Counted from the stretch's first letter, positions 16,485 to 25,580 are shown. The stretch is DNA of 64,000 nucleotides from DASSUW01 sp963844205 (GCA_963844205.1 CAWJNK010000014.1:248001-312000), one strand, 5' to 3'. Notes: generated by a model from the sequence alone, not told the origin. A program made the numbers and translations.

Positions 16485-18581
16485 ATGGGGATGAGAGCCA
16501 GATGGGCGTGCCTGCTCGTTGCGGCGGGCGCGCTGGTCTCGCCGCCGGTCGCGGCCGCTCAGAGCGGTCCGCCGCCGGATTCGCAGTTCGAGAAGGTGAC
16601 GCTCAATGACCGTCCGGGCGAGCCGATGGACCTGGCCGTGCTCCCGAACGGGCGCGTGCTGCACGCGACGCGCAAGGGACAGCTGTGGCTGCACGATCCC
16701 GCCACCGGGATCAACAAGCTCGCGGCGACCTTCAACGTCTACCAGCACGATGAGGAGGGCCTGCAGAACATCGCGCTCGACCCGAACTTCAGGACCAACC
16801 AGTGGGTCTATGCGTACTACTCGCCGCCGCTCAACACGCCGGTCGACGACCCGGTGACGCCCGTCAACGAGGGCGACTCGCCGGGCTTCGGCACCCAGGC
16901 CGACTTCGATCGCTACAAGGGCGCGATCCGCCTCTCCCGGTTCAAGTGGCGGGGCGAGCGGCTCGACATGCGCTCCGAGCAGCAGATCATCGACGTCCCC
17001 GTCGACCGCGGGATCTGCTGCCACGTCGGCGGCGACATCCTGTTCGACAGCCAGGGCAACCTGTACCTGTCGACCGGCGACGACACCAACCCGTTCGAAT
17101 CTGACGGGTACACCCCGATCGACGAGCGCCCGAACCGCAACCCCGCGTTCGACGCGCAGCGCACGGCCGCGAACACGAACGACCTGCGGGGCAAGATCCT
17201 CCGGATCCGGCCAGGCGCGGGCGGTGGCTACACGATCCCGGCGGGCAACCTGTTCCCGGCCGGGACGGCGAAGACGCGCCCGGAGATCTACGCCATGGGC
17301 TTCCGGAACCCGTTCCGGATCGAGATCGACCATGACACCGACGCGCTGTACGTCGGCGACTACTCGCCGGACGCCCGGAACGCGAACCCGCTGCGTGGCC
17401 CGGCCGGCCAGGGCAAGTGGCTGATCCTTCGCGGACCGGCGAACTTCGGCTGGCCCTACTGCGCGACCGCGCGGCTGCCGTACGTCGATTACAACTTCGC
17501 GACCGGGGTATCCGGCGCGACGTTCGACTGCGCGCATCCGGTCAACGAGTCGCCGCACAACACCGGACTGCGCGATCTTCCGGCCGTGAGGCAGCCCGAG
17601 GTCTGGTACTCGTACGGCCTGTCGGCGGAGTTCCCGCAGCTCGGCACGGGCGGGATCGGCCCGATGGGCGGGCCTGCGTACGACTTCGACAGCAAGGTGC
17701 AGGCGGCGCACCCGACGGCCTGGCCGGCGTACTTCGACGGCGTCCCGCTGTTCTACGAGTGGACGCGCGACTACATCAAGGAGTTCCGGCTCGACTCGGC
17801 GGGCAGGGTGTCCCAGATCAACCCGGTGCTGCCGACCGTCGGCCCCGCTCACGGTGACCAGGCGACGCTCGACAACGGGATGGACCTCGAGTTCGGCCAG
17901 GACGGCTCGCTCTACACGCTCGAGTACGGCGACGGGTTCTTCAGCGAGAACCCCGATGCACAGCTCGCTCGGATCGACTACATCGGCCCGGGCGGCAACC
18001 ACGCGCCGCGGGTGAAGGTGGCGGCCAACCCCGCCAGGGGCCTGGCCCCGCTGACCGTCCAGTTCTCGAGTGCGGGTACGACCGATCCCGACGGGGATAG
18101 CCTGCGCTACGCGTGGGACTTCACGTCGGATGGCAGGGTCGACTCCAGGATGGCGAACCCGACGTTCACCTACCGCCAGGACGGGGTCTTCCGCGCCACG
18201 CTGAACGTCACGGACGAGCGCGGCCGCTCCGCGGCGGAGTACGTGGACATCTTCGTCGGCAACCAGCCGCCGATCGTGGACCTCGTCACGACGCCGGCGC
18301 CGGGGCAGCCGTTCCACTTCGGCGACACCGTCTCGTTCCAGGTCAATGTGACCGACGAGGCTGCGGTCGACTGCAGCCGCGTCACGGTCACCTACATCCT
18401 GGGCCATGACACGCACGGGCACCCGCTGAGCACCACGGCGGGCTGCACGGGCTCGATCACGACCTCCGCCAGCGGGCACGACCCGACGACGGACAACATC
18501 ACGGCGGTGTTCGTGGCCGAGTACACGGATCCGGGCGGCCTGGAGGGCAGCGACCAGGTGGTGCTGCGGCAGACTGGATGA
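16485..18581 (+). CDS. secreted PQQ-dependent sugar dehydrogenase-like protein with PKD domain
   Basis: A 698-residue exported protein. The ATG at 16485 has GAGGAGGT 5 nt upstream, favouring it over the GTG 15 nt earlier. Signal peptide about residues 1-26 (PPVAAAQ). Residues 35-495 form the six-bladed soluble glucose/sorbosone dehydrogenase propeller (GEPMDLAVLPNGRVL, EEGLQNIALDPNF, DILFDSQGNLYLSTGDD, YAMGFRNPFRI, WPYCATA). A PKD domain follows (about 510-595, DPDGDSLRYAWDF), then a further beta domain with a Cys pair. The family oxidises sugars with PQQ outside the membrane, but cofactor use is unproven here. ThuA plus GSDH-PKD pairing is frequent in actinobacteria. A strong terminator follows at 18590. 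Confidence 0.88.
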   Translation: MGMRARWACLLVAAGALVSPPVAAAQSGPPPDSQFEKVTLNDRPGEPMDLAVLPNGRVLHATRKGQLWLHDPATGINKLAATFNVYQHDEEGLQNIALDPNFRTNQWVYAYYSPPLNTPVDDPVTPVNEGDSPGFGTQADFDRYKGAIRLSRFKWRGERLDMRSEQQIIDVPVDRGICCHVGGDILFDSQGNLYLSTGDDTNPFESDGYTPIDERPNRNPAFDAQRTAANTNDLRGKILRIRPGAGGGYTIPAGNLFPAGTAKTRPEIYAMGFRNPFRIEIDHDTDALYVGDYSPDARNANPLRGPAGQGKWLILRGPANFGWPYCATARLPYVDYNFATGVSGATFDCAHPVNESPHNTGLRDLPAVRQPEVWYSYGLSAEFPQLGTGGIGPMGGPAYDFDSKVQAAHPTAWPAYFDGVPLFYEWTRDYIKEFRLDSAGRVSQINPVLPTVGPAHGDQATLDNGMDLEFGQDGSLYTLEYGDGFFSENPDAQLARIDYIGPGGNHAPRVKVAANPARGLAPLTVQFSSAGTTDPDGDSLRYAWDFTSDGRVDSRMANPTFTYRQDGVFRATLNVTDERGRSAAEYVDIFVGNQPPIVDLVTTPAPGQPFHFGDTVSFQVNVTDEAAVDCSRVTVTYILGHDTHGHPLSTTAGCTGSITTSASGHDPTTDNITAVFVAEYTDPGGLEGSDQVVLRQTG

Positions 18582-18589
18582 GCCGCCTT

Positions 18590-18624
18590 GCGCAGGCAGC
18601 CGCCGCTCCGGCGGCTGCCTGCGC
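18590..18624 (+). terminator. hairpin terminator after the sugar dehydrogenase
   Basis: Perfect 15-bp inverted repeat (18590-18604 with 18610-18624, loop GCTCC) starting 9 nt after the stop codon. No U-tract follows, as is common for GC-rich actinobacterial terminators. Confidence 0.75.
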
Positions 18625-18626
18625 CG

Positions 18627-18970
18627 CATCAAGGCGCTGACCTACGGCAACCTGGGCACGGGTGGGCTGTCCAGGGCTGCGTTCGAGCAGACGCTCCCGG
18701 ACGACCATCCGAGCGGGGGGTTCATCCCCGGCTTCGGCAGCGCAGACGCCGTGCAGCTGCTCGAGACAACGGTCGAGGGGCGAGCGCGCTGAGCGGACCA
18801 CCAAGGACATCACGATCGCCGGGAGCAGGTTCAGCGGCGCGCTGACGCTGGCCGACAACACGCAGGTCTCCGCCAACGAGCGCTACAGCCGGCTGGCCGG
18901 TGAATACGCTTCGGCGCGCCGAACCGGATCGACGGCGCGCAGGGAGGTGACTGCGCGGCCCTCTGACGAC
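18627..18970 (+). pseudogene. degenerate coding remnants, secreted beta-helix-like protein
   Basis: No intact gene occupies 18582-18986. Protein-like stretches appear in different frames. One reads ALTYGNLGTGGLSRAAFEQT and continues to FIPGFGSADAVQLL before a stop at 18792. A second, shifted stretch reads DITIAGSRFSGALTLADNTQ and then loses its frame around the GEYASAR segment. They look like a surface-protein gene reduced by deletions and frameshifts. Parent family unknown; a beta-helix or surface-repeat protein is only a guess. The reading rests on composition and phrasing, not on homology searches. Confidence 0.35.
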
Positions 18971-18986
18971 GATCGCGCCTCGGCCG

Positions 18987-19799
18987 CTACGCGACCGCGG
19001 CTAGCGCCCGGAGTTCTTCGTATCCGGCGTCGTGTGCACGCGCATTGGGCTCGCTGGGCGTGGCGGTCGCGTTCTGGACGAGTTGGGCGAGGGCGGCGCG
19101 CTGGATGCGCGACACGTGCATCTGTGAGCAGCCGATGCGCCGGGCGATCTCGGCCTGGGTGAGGTCCTCGCGGAAGCGCAGATGCAGCACGAGCCGGTCG
19201 CGCTCAGACAGTGTGGTCAGCAGCCCGTCGAGGGTTGCGGAGGCTTCGGCGGCCTCGAAGCCGGGGTCTTCGTGGCCCAGTCGTTCTCCGAGCGTCGACG
19301 CGTCGCCCTCCTGCGTCGTCGCGGGACGGTCGAACGAATCACTGGACCGCGCGTGGGCCGCTTCGGAGGCTTCGAGGAGCTCTTCGGGTGTGCAGCCGAC
19401 ATGTGCGGCGAGCTCGCGTGCGGTCGGGTTGCGCCCGAGATCATTGGTGAGCTGTTCGCGCTCGCGTTCGATCCTGATCGCGCGCTCCTGCAGCTCGCGC
19501 GGCGGGCGGACCGTCCAGGTGAAGTCGCGAAAGTAGCGCAGGATCTCGCCTTGAATGGTCGGTACCGCGAAGGTGCTGAAAGCGGCGCCAAGAGCTGGGT
19601 CATAGCGGTCCAGCGCCTTGAGCAGCCCGATGGCGGCCATCTGCTGGAGGTCCTCGAGCGGAACCCGCTGGCCGCGATCGAGGCGCCGCGCGATCGAGTT
19701 GGCAAGGGGCAGGTACTTGCGGATCAGGCGTTCGCGGGCCCTCGGTTCGGGGTGGTCGGCGTAGGCGCGGAGATCTGCTGCATCACGCTCACGAGACAT
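18987..19799 (-). CDS. RNA polymerase sigma factor, SigB/SigF group
   Basis: A 270-residue sigma-70 group 3 factor. Region 2 is at about residues 22-95 (KYLPLANSIARRL, EDLQQMAAIGLLKALDRYDP, FSTFAVPTIQGEILRYFRD). Region 3 contains RPPRELQERAIRI and GRNPTARELAAHVG. Region 4 is at about 205-250 (TLSERDRLVLHLRFREDLTQ and the helix-turn-helix AEIARRIGCSQMHVSRIQR). These match general-stress sigma factors of the SigB/SigF class, normally held by an anti-sigma factor. The ATG overlaps the upstream STAS gene by 11 bp on the same strand. No anti-sigma kinase (RsbW-like) gene is present next to it, so the partner must be elsewhere. Confidence 0.93.
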   Translation of the reverse strand: MSRERDAADLRAYADHPEPRARERLIRKYLPLANSIARRLDRGQRVPLEDLQQMAAIGLLKALDRYDPALGAAFSTFAVPTIQGEILRYFRDFTWTVRPPRELQERAIRIEREREQLTNDLGRNPTARELAAHVGCTPEELLEASEAAHARSSDSFDRPATTQEGDASTLGERLGHEDPGFEAAEASATLDGLLTTLSERDRLVLHLRFREDLTQAEIARRIGCSQMHVSRIQRAALAQLVQNATATPSEPNARAHDAGYEELRALAAVA

Positions 19800-20223
19800 C
19801 GCTCAACACCTCGCTTCCACGATCCGCGAACGGCAGTATCTGGTCCAGCCCGCAGAGCTGGATCGCTCTGTCGATCGGAGCCGCGGGCGCCAGCAGTGTC
19901 AGCTGGAATCCGTCGCACTGCGCGCGCTGGTTGAGCGCCCCCAGCAGGTGCAGACCGGCGGAGTCGATGAAGGAGAGGCCGCGTAGATCGAGCACCAGGT
20001 GCACGCCATCCTGCACGCCGTTCAGCCCGGCGCTGAGGATCTCAGCGATGGCCGCATCGAGCGTGCTGCGCAGCGTCTCAGCGGTGGCGAGGTCGAGCTC
20101 GCCGCGGGGCCGCACGATCGTGACCTGCTTGCGCCGCTGGACCTCGACGGCGAACCCGGTTTCGCCGACGGCCAGGTGCGCAGGTCCCCCGGACGCCGCA
20201 CTCTGGTGGGCAGCAAAGCTCAT
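19789..20223 (-). CDS. STAS-domain anti-sigma factor antagonist
   Basis: A 144-residue protein with one STAS domain at about residues 22-130. The phosphorylatable serine is Ser88 in LSFIDSAGLHLLG, the standard RsbV/SpoIIAA switch site. When unphosphorylated, such proteins bind the anti-sigma kinase and free the sigma factor. It is the first gene of a two-gene unit with the SigB-like sigma factor (11-bp overlap), so it very likely controls that factor. The gene is transcribed away from the MerR/KaiC pair across a short AT-rich promoter region. Confidence 0.9.
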   Translation of the reverse strand: MSFAAHQSAASGGPAHLAVGETGFAVEVQRRKQVTIVRPRGELDLATAETLRSTLDAAIAEILSAGLNGVQDGVHLVLDLRGLSFIDSAGLHLLGALNQRAQCDGFQLTLLAPAAPIDRAIQLCGLDQILPFADRGSEVLSDVS

Positions 20224-20322
20224 TGCCCAACCGTATCACGTTCTGACGAGTATATGACGAGGTTTTCTCATCAAATATAGCTCAAGAAGTAGTATATCGC
20301 TCGATCGGTTAGCATCTGGGGC
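20224..20322. promoter_or_regulatory. divergent promoter region between STAS/sigma and MerR/KaiC units
   Basis: This 99-nt gap is conspicuously AT-rich (20240-20300) compared with its surroundings. TAGCAT at 20310-20315 lies 7 nt before the GTG of the MerR gene and looks like a -10 for a leaderless transcript. An imperfect dyad (TGACGAG, 5 nt, CTCATCA; about 20246-20264) is a possible operator for the adjacent MerR protein. Confidence 0.45.
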
Positions 20323-20997
20323 GTGTCTGATGAACTTGGCGTGGGCCGCGGCGTTTACAGCATCGGTGCGGTCGCTCGAATGCTGGGGATTCCTGCCGCG
20401 ACGATCCGTAACTGGGAGGAGCGCTACGGGACGATCGTCCCGGAGAGGAGCCCGGGGGGCCACCGCCTCTACTCACGCAACGAGATGGAGCAGCTGCGCT
20501 TCATCGCGGAGGAGGTGTCGCGCGGCCTGTCGGCGGCCGACGCTCATCGGCTGCTCGTAGACCAGAGCGAAGGTGGTCAACCCTTGGCGACCGACGGTCG
20601 AAACGGGGGTACGCGGCTGCTGGTGCTGCTCGCGGAGCGCGATCCCGTTGCCGCGGACCTGGAGGAGTTCTTCCTACGCACCGAGGGGTACGAAGTGCAC
20701 CTGGCTTTGGCCGTTGGCGACGCCGAGGAGCAGTGGCTCGAGAGCAGCCCGCAGCTGGCGATCGTGGAGCTGATGATCTCCGGAGGTCGCGGCGCGGACT
20801 TGTGCAGGCGGCTGAAGCAGCACGAAGCCGGCGCCGTGCTCGCCATCTCCGTCCTGGAGGCTCAAGACGAGGCACTGGCCGCCGGCGCTGACGCCTTTCT
20901 GCAGAAGCCGCTCGATCCGCTCGAATTCGTCTCTACCGTCAAAGACCTCCTCGGCGCGAGCGCGCTGGTCGCTCGCCACGGACGTGGGAGCGCCTGA
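20323..20997 (+). CDS. MerR-family regulator fused to a pseudo-receiver domain
   Basis: A 224-residue protein. Residues 10-78 are a MerR winged-helix DNA-binding domain (YSIGAVARMLGIPAATIRNWEERYG, ending RLLVD). Residues 98-215 look like a CheY-type receiver: LLAERDP in the acidic pocket, hydrophobic strands, and LQKPLDP with the conserved lysine. At the phospho-acceptor position the sequence is AIVELMI, with Glu where Asp is expected, so it probably is not phosphorylated normally and may mimic the active state. No cobalamin-binding domain is present. The stop codon overlaps the KaiC-like gene start by 1 nt, so the two are co-expressed. Confidence 0.85.
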   Translation: MSDELGVGRGVYSIGAVARMLGIPAATIRNWEERYGTIVPERSPGGHRLYSRNEMEQLRFIAEEVSRGLSAADAHRLLVDQSEGGQPLATDGRNGGTRLLVLLAERDPVAADLEEFFLRTEGYEVHLALAVGDAEEQWLESSPQLAIVELMISGGRGADLCRRLKQHEAGAVLAISVLEAQDEALAAGADAFLQKPLDPLEFVSTVKDLLGASALVARHGRGSA

Positions 20998-22388
20998 TGG
21001 AGGAGCGCGGCAAGACCGGCGACGAAGGGCTTGACCTGATCCTCGGCGGCGGTCTGCCGCTCAATGGCATCAACCTGATCATTGGGCTGCCGGGCTCGGG
21101 AAAGACGCTGCTCTGCCAGCAGCTGATGTTCGCCCGCGCGTCCGAGGAGCGCCCCGCGATCTACCTGTCCACCGTCTCCGAGCCATTCGAGAAGATCCTC
21201 CGCTACGCACAGACGCTCAGCTTCTTCAATCGCGATGCGATCGGCCGATCGGTGTTCTACGAGGATCTCGGCCCGGCAGTGGCCGGCGAGGACGGGCTCA
21301 CCGCCCTCACCGAGCGGATCGCGGCGCTGATCAAGGAGCGCCGGCCGGGGATCATCGTGATCGACAGCTTCAAGGCGCTGGCCGCGTTCGCCGATGACGC
21401 GCGAGCGTTCCGTCGCTTCCTGCACGAGCTTGCCGCACTGTTCACGGCCTTCCCGGCGACCAGCTTCTGGATCGGTGAATACAGCGAGGATGAGACGCGC
21501 ACGGCGCCGGAGTTCGCCGTCGCCGACGGAATCATCTCGCTCGCGACAGAGCGCGCGAGCGAGCGCACATTACGCCTGATCCAGGTGACCAAGCTGCGCG
21601 GGAGCGACTTCCGCTCGGGGCGTCACACCTATCGCCTCTCCAAGGACGGCATCACGGTCTTCCCGCGGCTCGCCGATCCCGTCCGCGAAGACGATTACCG
21701 GCTGGGCGAAGAGCGGATGTCGTCCGGCATCGCGCCGCTCGACCGGATGCTCGCCGAGGGTTACGCGCCCGGGAGCTCGACGCTGGTGGCCGGACCGTCG
21801 GGTGCCGGCAAGACGTTGATGGGACTCCACTTCATCTTCAGCGGCGTTGCCAATGACGAGCCGGGCGTGATCGCGACCCTGCAGGAGAACCCGATCCAGC
21901 TGCAGAGGGTCGCTCGCGGCTTCGGCTGGTCGCTGGACGACGAGCGGGTGGCCGTCATGCACCGGTCGCCTAACGATGTCTACATCGATGAATGGGTCTA
22001 CGAGCTGCTCGAGCTCGTAGAGACCACCGGCGCCACGCGCGTCATGATCGACAGCCTTAGCGACCTGCAATACGCGACCCCCGATCGCGTGCGCTTCCGC
22101 GAGTTCATCTACTCCCTCACGCAGCGCCTCTCGCGGGCCGGCATCAGCCCGATCATGACCAGCGAAATACCGGAGCTCTTCCATGTCGGCCGCCTCGCCG
22201 AGTACGGGATCTCGCACCTTTCCGACAACGTCGTCCTGCTGCAGTACCTGCGCGCCGGATCTCGCCTCCTGCGCACAGTCACGATCCTCAAATCACGCGC
22301 CAGCGCCCACGACCCCGAGGTCCGCGAGTTCGACATCACCCCCGACGGGATCGTCCTCGGAGACCCAGTCACCGGCGAGCCGGGCTAG
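20997..22388 (+). CDS. double-domain KaiC-like RecA ATPase
   Basis: A 463-residue protein with two KaiC/RecA-type domains. Walker A loops are GLPGSGKT at residues 30-37 and GPSGAGKT at 266-273, and Walker B strands include GIIVIDSFKAL and TRVMIDSLSDL. The overall layout is that of cyanobacterial KaiC but shorter, with each domain beginning by a TGxxxLDxxLxGG-type phrase. KaiC homologues outside cyanobacteria act in stress or signalling circuits rather than in a clock. No kaiA or kaiB gene is nearby. Coupling to the MerR/pseudo-receiver protein and position opposite the stress sigma unit suggest a regulatory ATPase. Confidence 0.9.
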   Translation: MEERGKTGDEGLDLILGGGLPLNGINLIIGLPGSGKTLLCQQLMFARASEERPAIYLSTVSEPFEKILRYAQTLSFFNRDAIGRSVFYEDLGPAVAGEDGLTALTERIAALIKERRPGIIVIDSFKALAAFADDARAFRRFLHELAALFTAFPATSFWIGEYSEDETRTAPEFAVADGIISLATERASERTLRLIQVTKLRGSDFRSGRHTYRLSKDGITVFPRLADPVREDDYRLGEERMSSGIAPLDRMLAEGYAPGSSTLVAGPSGAGKTLMGLHFIFSGVANDEPGVIATLQENPIQLQRVARGFGWSLDDERVAVMHRSPNDVYIDEWVYELLELVETTGATRVMIDSLSDLQYATPDRVRFREFIYSLTQRLSRAGISPIMTSEIPELFHVGRLAEYGISHLSDNVVLLQYLRAGSRLLRTVTILKSRASAHDPEVREFDITPDGIVLGDPVTGEPG

Positions 22389-22420
22389 CCGTCAACAGTC
22401 GCGCACACCCCAGCGTCGCC

Positions 22421-25400
22421 TTACGGCGCGCACGACCGTGGCTTGAACGCGCTTCCTTCGACGCAGCGCCACGAGGCCGGGTTGGTCTCGCTGGGAGCCT
22501 TGCGCGCTCCCGTGGCCTGCTCGAAGGCGTAGCCCAGGGCGAGGAGACGGGCCTCGCTGTAGGCCGTGCCGAGGAAGGTCACGTTGACGGGGTTGCGCGT
22601 CGTCGACGTGTACCCCGCCGGCACCGTGAGCGCCGGGTACCCCGCGCGAGCGCCGACACCGGTGAGCGTGCCCGCGGGCGTCAGGATCGCGGCGAGGTCG
22701 TCGCCGGGATCGGCCGTGCCCCTGGTCAGGACGGCGTCGATGTTGCCGCGCGACTCGGCGAGTCCGCGAGCACGGTTCTCCTCGTAGGTGGCCTTCGTCG
22801 CGGGATCGTCGAGGTCGATCGCGTTGCTGGACACGAGGATCGTCATGCCGAGCTTGATCGCCTCCTGCGGGTGCGCGGTATTGAAGGCGATGACGTCGGA
22901 CAGCGACGTCATCGGCGCGCCGGTCCCGAGCCGCGCCAGGTACGCATTGAGGTCGCGCTTGAACTCGTACTCGAGGATCGACCCCGCGGTCGTGTTCGCC
23001 GGGGGCGTGACCTGCACCGTCGTCGCGCCCAGGCGCTGCGCCGTGGTCACCGCCGCCTGGTACGTCTCGTTGGAGCTCGAGACCACGCCGATGCGCGCGC
23101 CCTGGAGCGCCTGCGCGCTGAGCGCGGCCACGTAGTCCGGCACGTCGTCAGGCGCGCCGGCGGTCGCCGGGTCCTCTGCGTCCTTACCCGCCATCGCGCC
23201 GAGCTCGGCCGCGGCGTCGTAGACCGTCTGCGTCATCGGGCCAGGGGTGTCCTGCGTCGCCGAGATCGGGACGACGCCGGTGCGGGACACGAGCCCCACC
23301 GTCGGCCGCAGGCCGACGATGCCGTGCGTCGAGGACGGGGAGATGATCGACCCGGACGTCTCGGTGCCGACCGTGGCCGCGGCCATCCCGGCCGACGCCG
23401 CTGCCGCCGAGCCAGAGGACGAACCGCTCGGGTTGATGTCGAGGTCGACGGGCGTCAGGACCTGACCGCCGAGTCCCGAGTAGCCGCTGATCGAGGTGTT
23501 CGAGTAGAAGTTGGCGAACTCACTGAGGTTCGTCTTGCCGAGGATCACGGCCCCCGCCCGCCGCAGGTTCGCCGCCAACGGGCTGTCGCCGGGCGGGAAG
23601 GAGCGTTCGAGCGCGACGGCGCCCGCCGTCGTCGGCATCCCGGCGACGTCGATGTTGTCCTTGAGCAGGACCGGGATCCCGTGCATCGGGCCGCGCGCCG
23701 CGCCGGCTGCGCGCTCGGCGTCCAGCGCCCGCGCGTCCGCGAGCGCGTTCGGGTTGACGATCCGCACCGCGTTCACGGACGGGCCCTCCGTGTTGGTCCG
23801 CGCGATCCGGGCGAGGTAGGCCTTGGTCAGACTCTCGGCGGTCAGCCTGCCGGCGGCCATGCGGGCCTGGAGATCGGCGATGCTCGTCGTCTCCAGCGAG
23901 AAGCCGAGCCTGGGCTCCTTGCCGATCAGCGCGAGCAGCTCGCGGCCGGGCGCGCACGAGTGCGCGCCGAAGATGCTCGGCGGCGTCATGTGCGCGCACC
24001 GATACAGCGACGGGTCGATCAGGCTCGGCGGCCGCCGCATCTGCGACCCCTGCTCGTAGGCGTAGCCGAGCGCGAGCAACGTGGCCTCGCTATAGCGCGT
24101 GCCGGTGAGCGTCACGTTCACCGGCCGCCGCTGCGTGGCGGTGTACCCGGCGGGCACGGTGAGCGCCGGATAGCCCGCGCGCGCGCCGACTCCGGTCAGC
24201 GTGCCCGACGGGGTCAGGATCGCCGCCAGGTCGTCGCCCGGGTCCGCGGTCCCGCGCGTCAGCGCGGCGTCGATGTTCGCGCGGGCCTCGCTGCGGCCGG
24301 CGTCCCTGTCGGCCTCGTACGCGGCCTTCGTCGCGGGGTCGTCGAGCTCGATCGACTGGCTGCCGGTGAGCAGGTTCTGGCCGTACTTGAGCGCCTCCTC
24401 GGGATGCGCATCGTTGTAGGCGATGATGTCGGCGAGCGATCGCATCGGCGCCGAGTCGGGGAGCCGCGACAGGTAGGCGTTGAGATCACGCTTGAACTCG
24501 TAGTTCAGGATCGACGGCCGGGTCGTGTTCGCCGGGGCCGTGATCTGCACCGTGGTCGCGCCCAGTCGCTGGACGGTCGCCACCGCCGCCTGGTAGACCG
24601 GGTCGTTGCTGGCGACGGTGCCGATGCGCTTGCCCGCGAGCCCATCCGCCGCCAGGCCGGCAGCGTAGTCGGGCACCGGCGGCTGATCCGCGGTCGCGGG
24701 ATCGTTCTCGTCCCTGCCGGCGATCGCCTGCAGCTCTGCCGCGGCGTCCGCGACGGTCCGGGTCATCGGACCTGGCGTGTCCTGGGACGCCGATATCGGC
24801 AGGATGCCCGTGCGCGACGCAAGCCCGACGGTTGGGCGCAGGCCCACGATGCCCTGCGCGGCCGACGGCGAGATGATCGACCCGGACGTCTCCGTCCCGA
24901 CCGTCATCGCCGCGAGGCCGGCGGCCGCGGCGGTGGCAGAGCCTGACGACGAGCCGCTCGGGTTCGCGTCGGCGTCGTACGCGTTCAGCACCTGTCCGCC
25001 GAGCGACGAGTAGCCGCTCGGCGCGTTGGTCGTGGTGAAGAACGCGAACTCCGACAGGTTCGTCTTCCCGAGGACCACCGCGCCGGCCGCGCGCAGCCGA
25101 GCCACGATCGAGGCGTCACGGTCGGGCACCGAGCGCTCGAGCGCGACCGAGCCGGCGGTCGTCGGCAGGCCGGCGATGTCGATGTTGTCCTTGACCAGCA
25201 CGGGAATGCCGTGGAGCGGCCCGCGCACGCGCCCAGCCCTGCGCTGCGCGTCCAGCGCGCGCGCCTGGGCGAGCGCGTTCGGGCTCAGCGTGCGGACGGC
25301 GTTGAGGCCCGGGCCGCGAGAGTTGAGCGCCGCGATCCGATCGAGGTAGACGTGCGTGAGCTGCTCGCTCGTGAGGTCGCCCCGCTGCATCATCGCCTGC

Positions 25401-25552
25401 AGTTCGGCGACCGTCACGGACTCCGGATCGATGACCGGCTCGGCGGCCAGCGCCACGGACGTGACACCCAAGCATCCGGTTGCTAGGCCGACAGCGCAGG
25501 CCCCGCGGGCCACGCGTAGCAACGCCCCCACCACACCGCCATAACCAGGCAC
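22421..25552 (-). CDS. exported protein with two tandem amidase-signature enzymes
   Basis: A 1043-residue polypeptide with a signal peptide (about 1-36, ending ALAAEP) followed by two complete amidase-signature domains of about 500 residues each. Each has the Lys-Ser-Ser triad: VLVKDNID / NPSGSSSGSAT / GTETSGSIISPSAAQG in the first, and VLLKDNID / NPSGSSSGSAA / GTETSGSIISPSSTHG in the second. Each ends with a short tail carrying a Cys pair (RCAHMTPP...HSCAPG; RCVEGSAF...RSCAP). The family hydrolyses carboxamides. The two halves are highly alike, pointing to an internal duplication. GTG at 25552 was chosen because a longer reading frame would run through a repeat element upstream; GTG codons at 25534 or 25531 are alternatives. 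Confidence 0.87.
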   Translation of the reverse strand: MPGYGGVVGALLRVARGACAVGLATGCLGVTSVALAAEPVIDPESVTVAELQAMMQRGDLTSEQLTHVYLDRIAALNSRGPGLNAVRTLSPNALAQARALDAQRRAGRVRGPLHGIPVLVKDNIDIAGLPTTAGSVALERSVPDRDASIVARLRAAGAVVLGKTNLSEFAFFTTTNAPSGYSSLGGQVLNAYDADANPSGSSSGSATAAAAGLAAMTVGTETSGSIISPSAAQGIVGLRPTVGLASRTGILPISASQDTPGPMTRTVADAAAELQAIAGRDENDPATADQPPVPDYAAGLAADGLAGKRIGTVASNDPVYQAAVATVQRLGATTVQITAPANTTRPSILNYEFKRDLNAYLSRLPDSAPMRSLADIIAYNDAHPEEALKYGQNLLTGSQSIELDDPATKAAYEADRDAGRSEARANIDAALTRGTADPGDDLAAILTPSGTLTGVGARAGYPALTVPAGYTATQRRPVNVTLTGTRYSEATLLALGYAYEQGSQMRRPPSLIDPSLYRCAHMTPPSIFGAHSCAPGRELLALIGKEPRLGFSLETTSIADLQARMAAGRLTAESLTKAYLARIARTNTEGPSVNAVRIVNPNALADARALDAERAAGAARGPMHGIPVLLKDNIDVAGMPTTAGAVALERSFPPGDSPLAANLRRAGAVILGKTNLSEFANFYSNTSISGYSGLGGQVLTPVDLDINPSGSSSGSAAAASAGMAAATVGTETSGSIISPSSTHGIVGLRPTVGLVSRTGVVPISATQDTPGPMTQTVYDAAAELGAMAGKDAEDPATAGAPDDVPDYVAALSAQALQGARIGVVSSSNETYQAAVTTAQRLGATTVQVTPPANTTAGSILEYEFKRDLNAYLARLGTGAPMTSLSDVIAFNTAHPQEAIKLGMTILVSSNAIDLDDPATKATYEENRARGLAESRGNIDAVLTRGTADPGDDLAAILTPAGTLTGVGARAGYPALTVPAGYTSTTRNPVNVTFLGTAYSEARLLALGYAFEQATGARKAPSETNPASWRCVEGSAFKPRSCAP

Positions 25553-25580
25553 GACATCCCCCCGCGACGCGGATCCCCTG

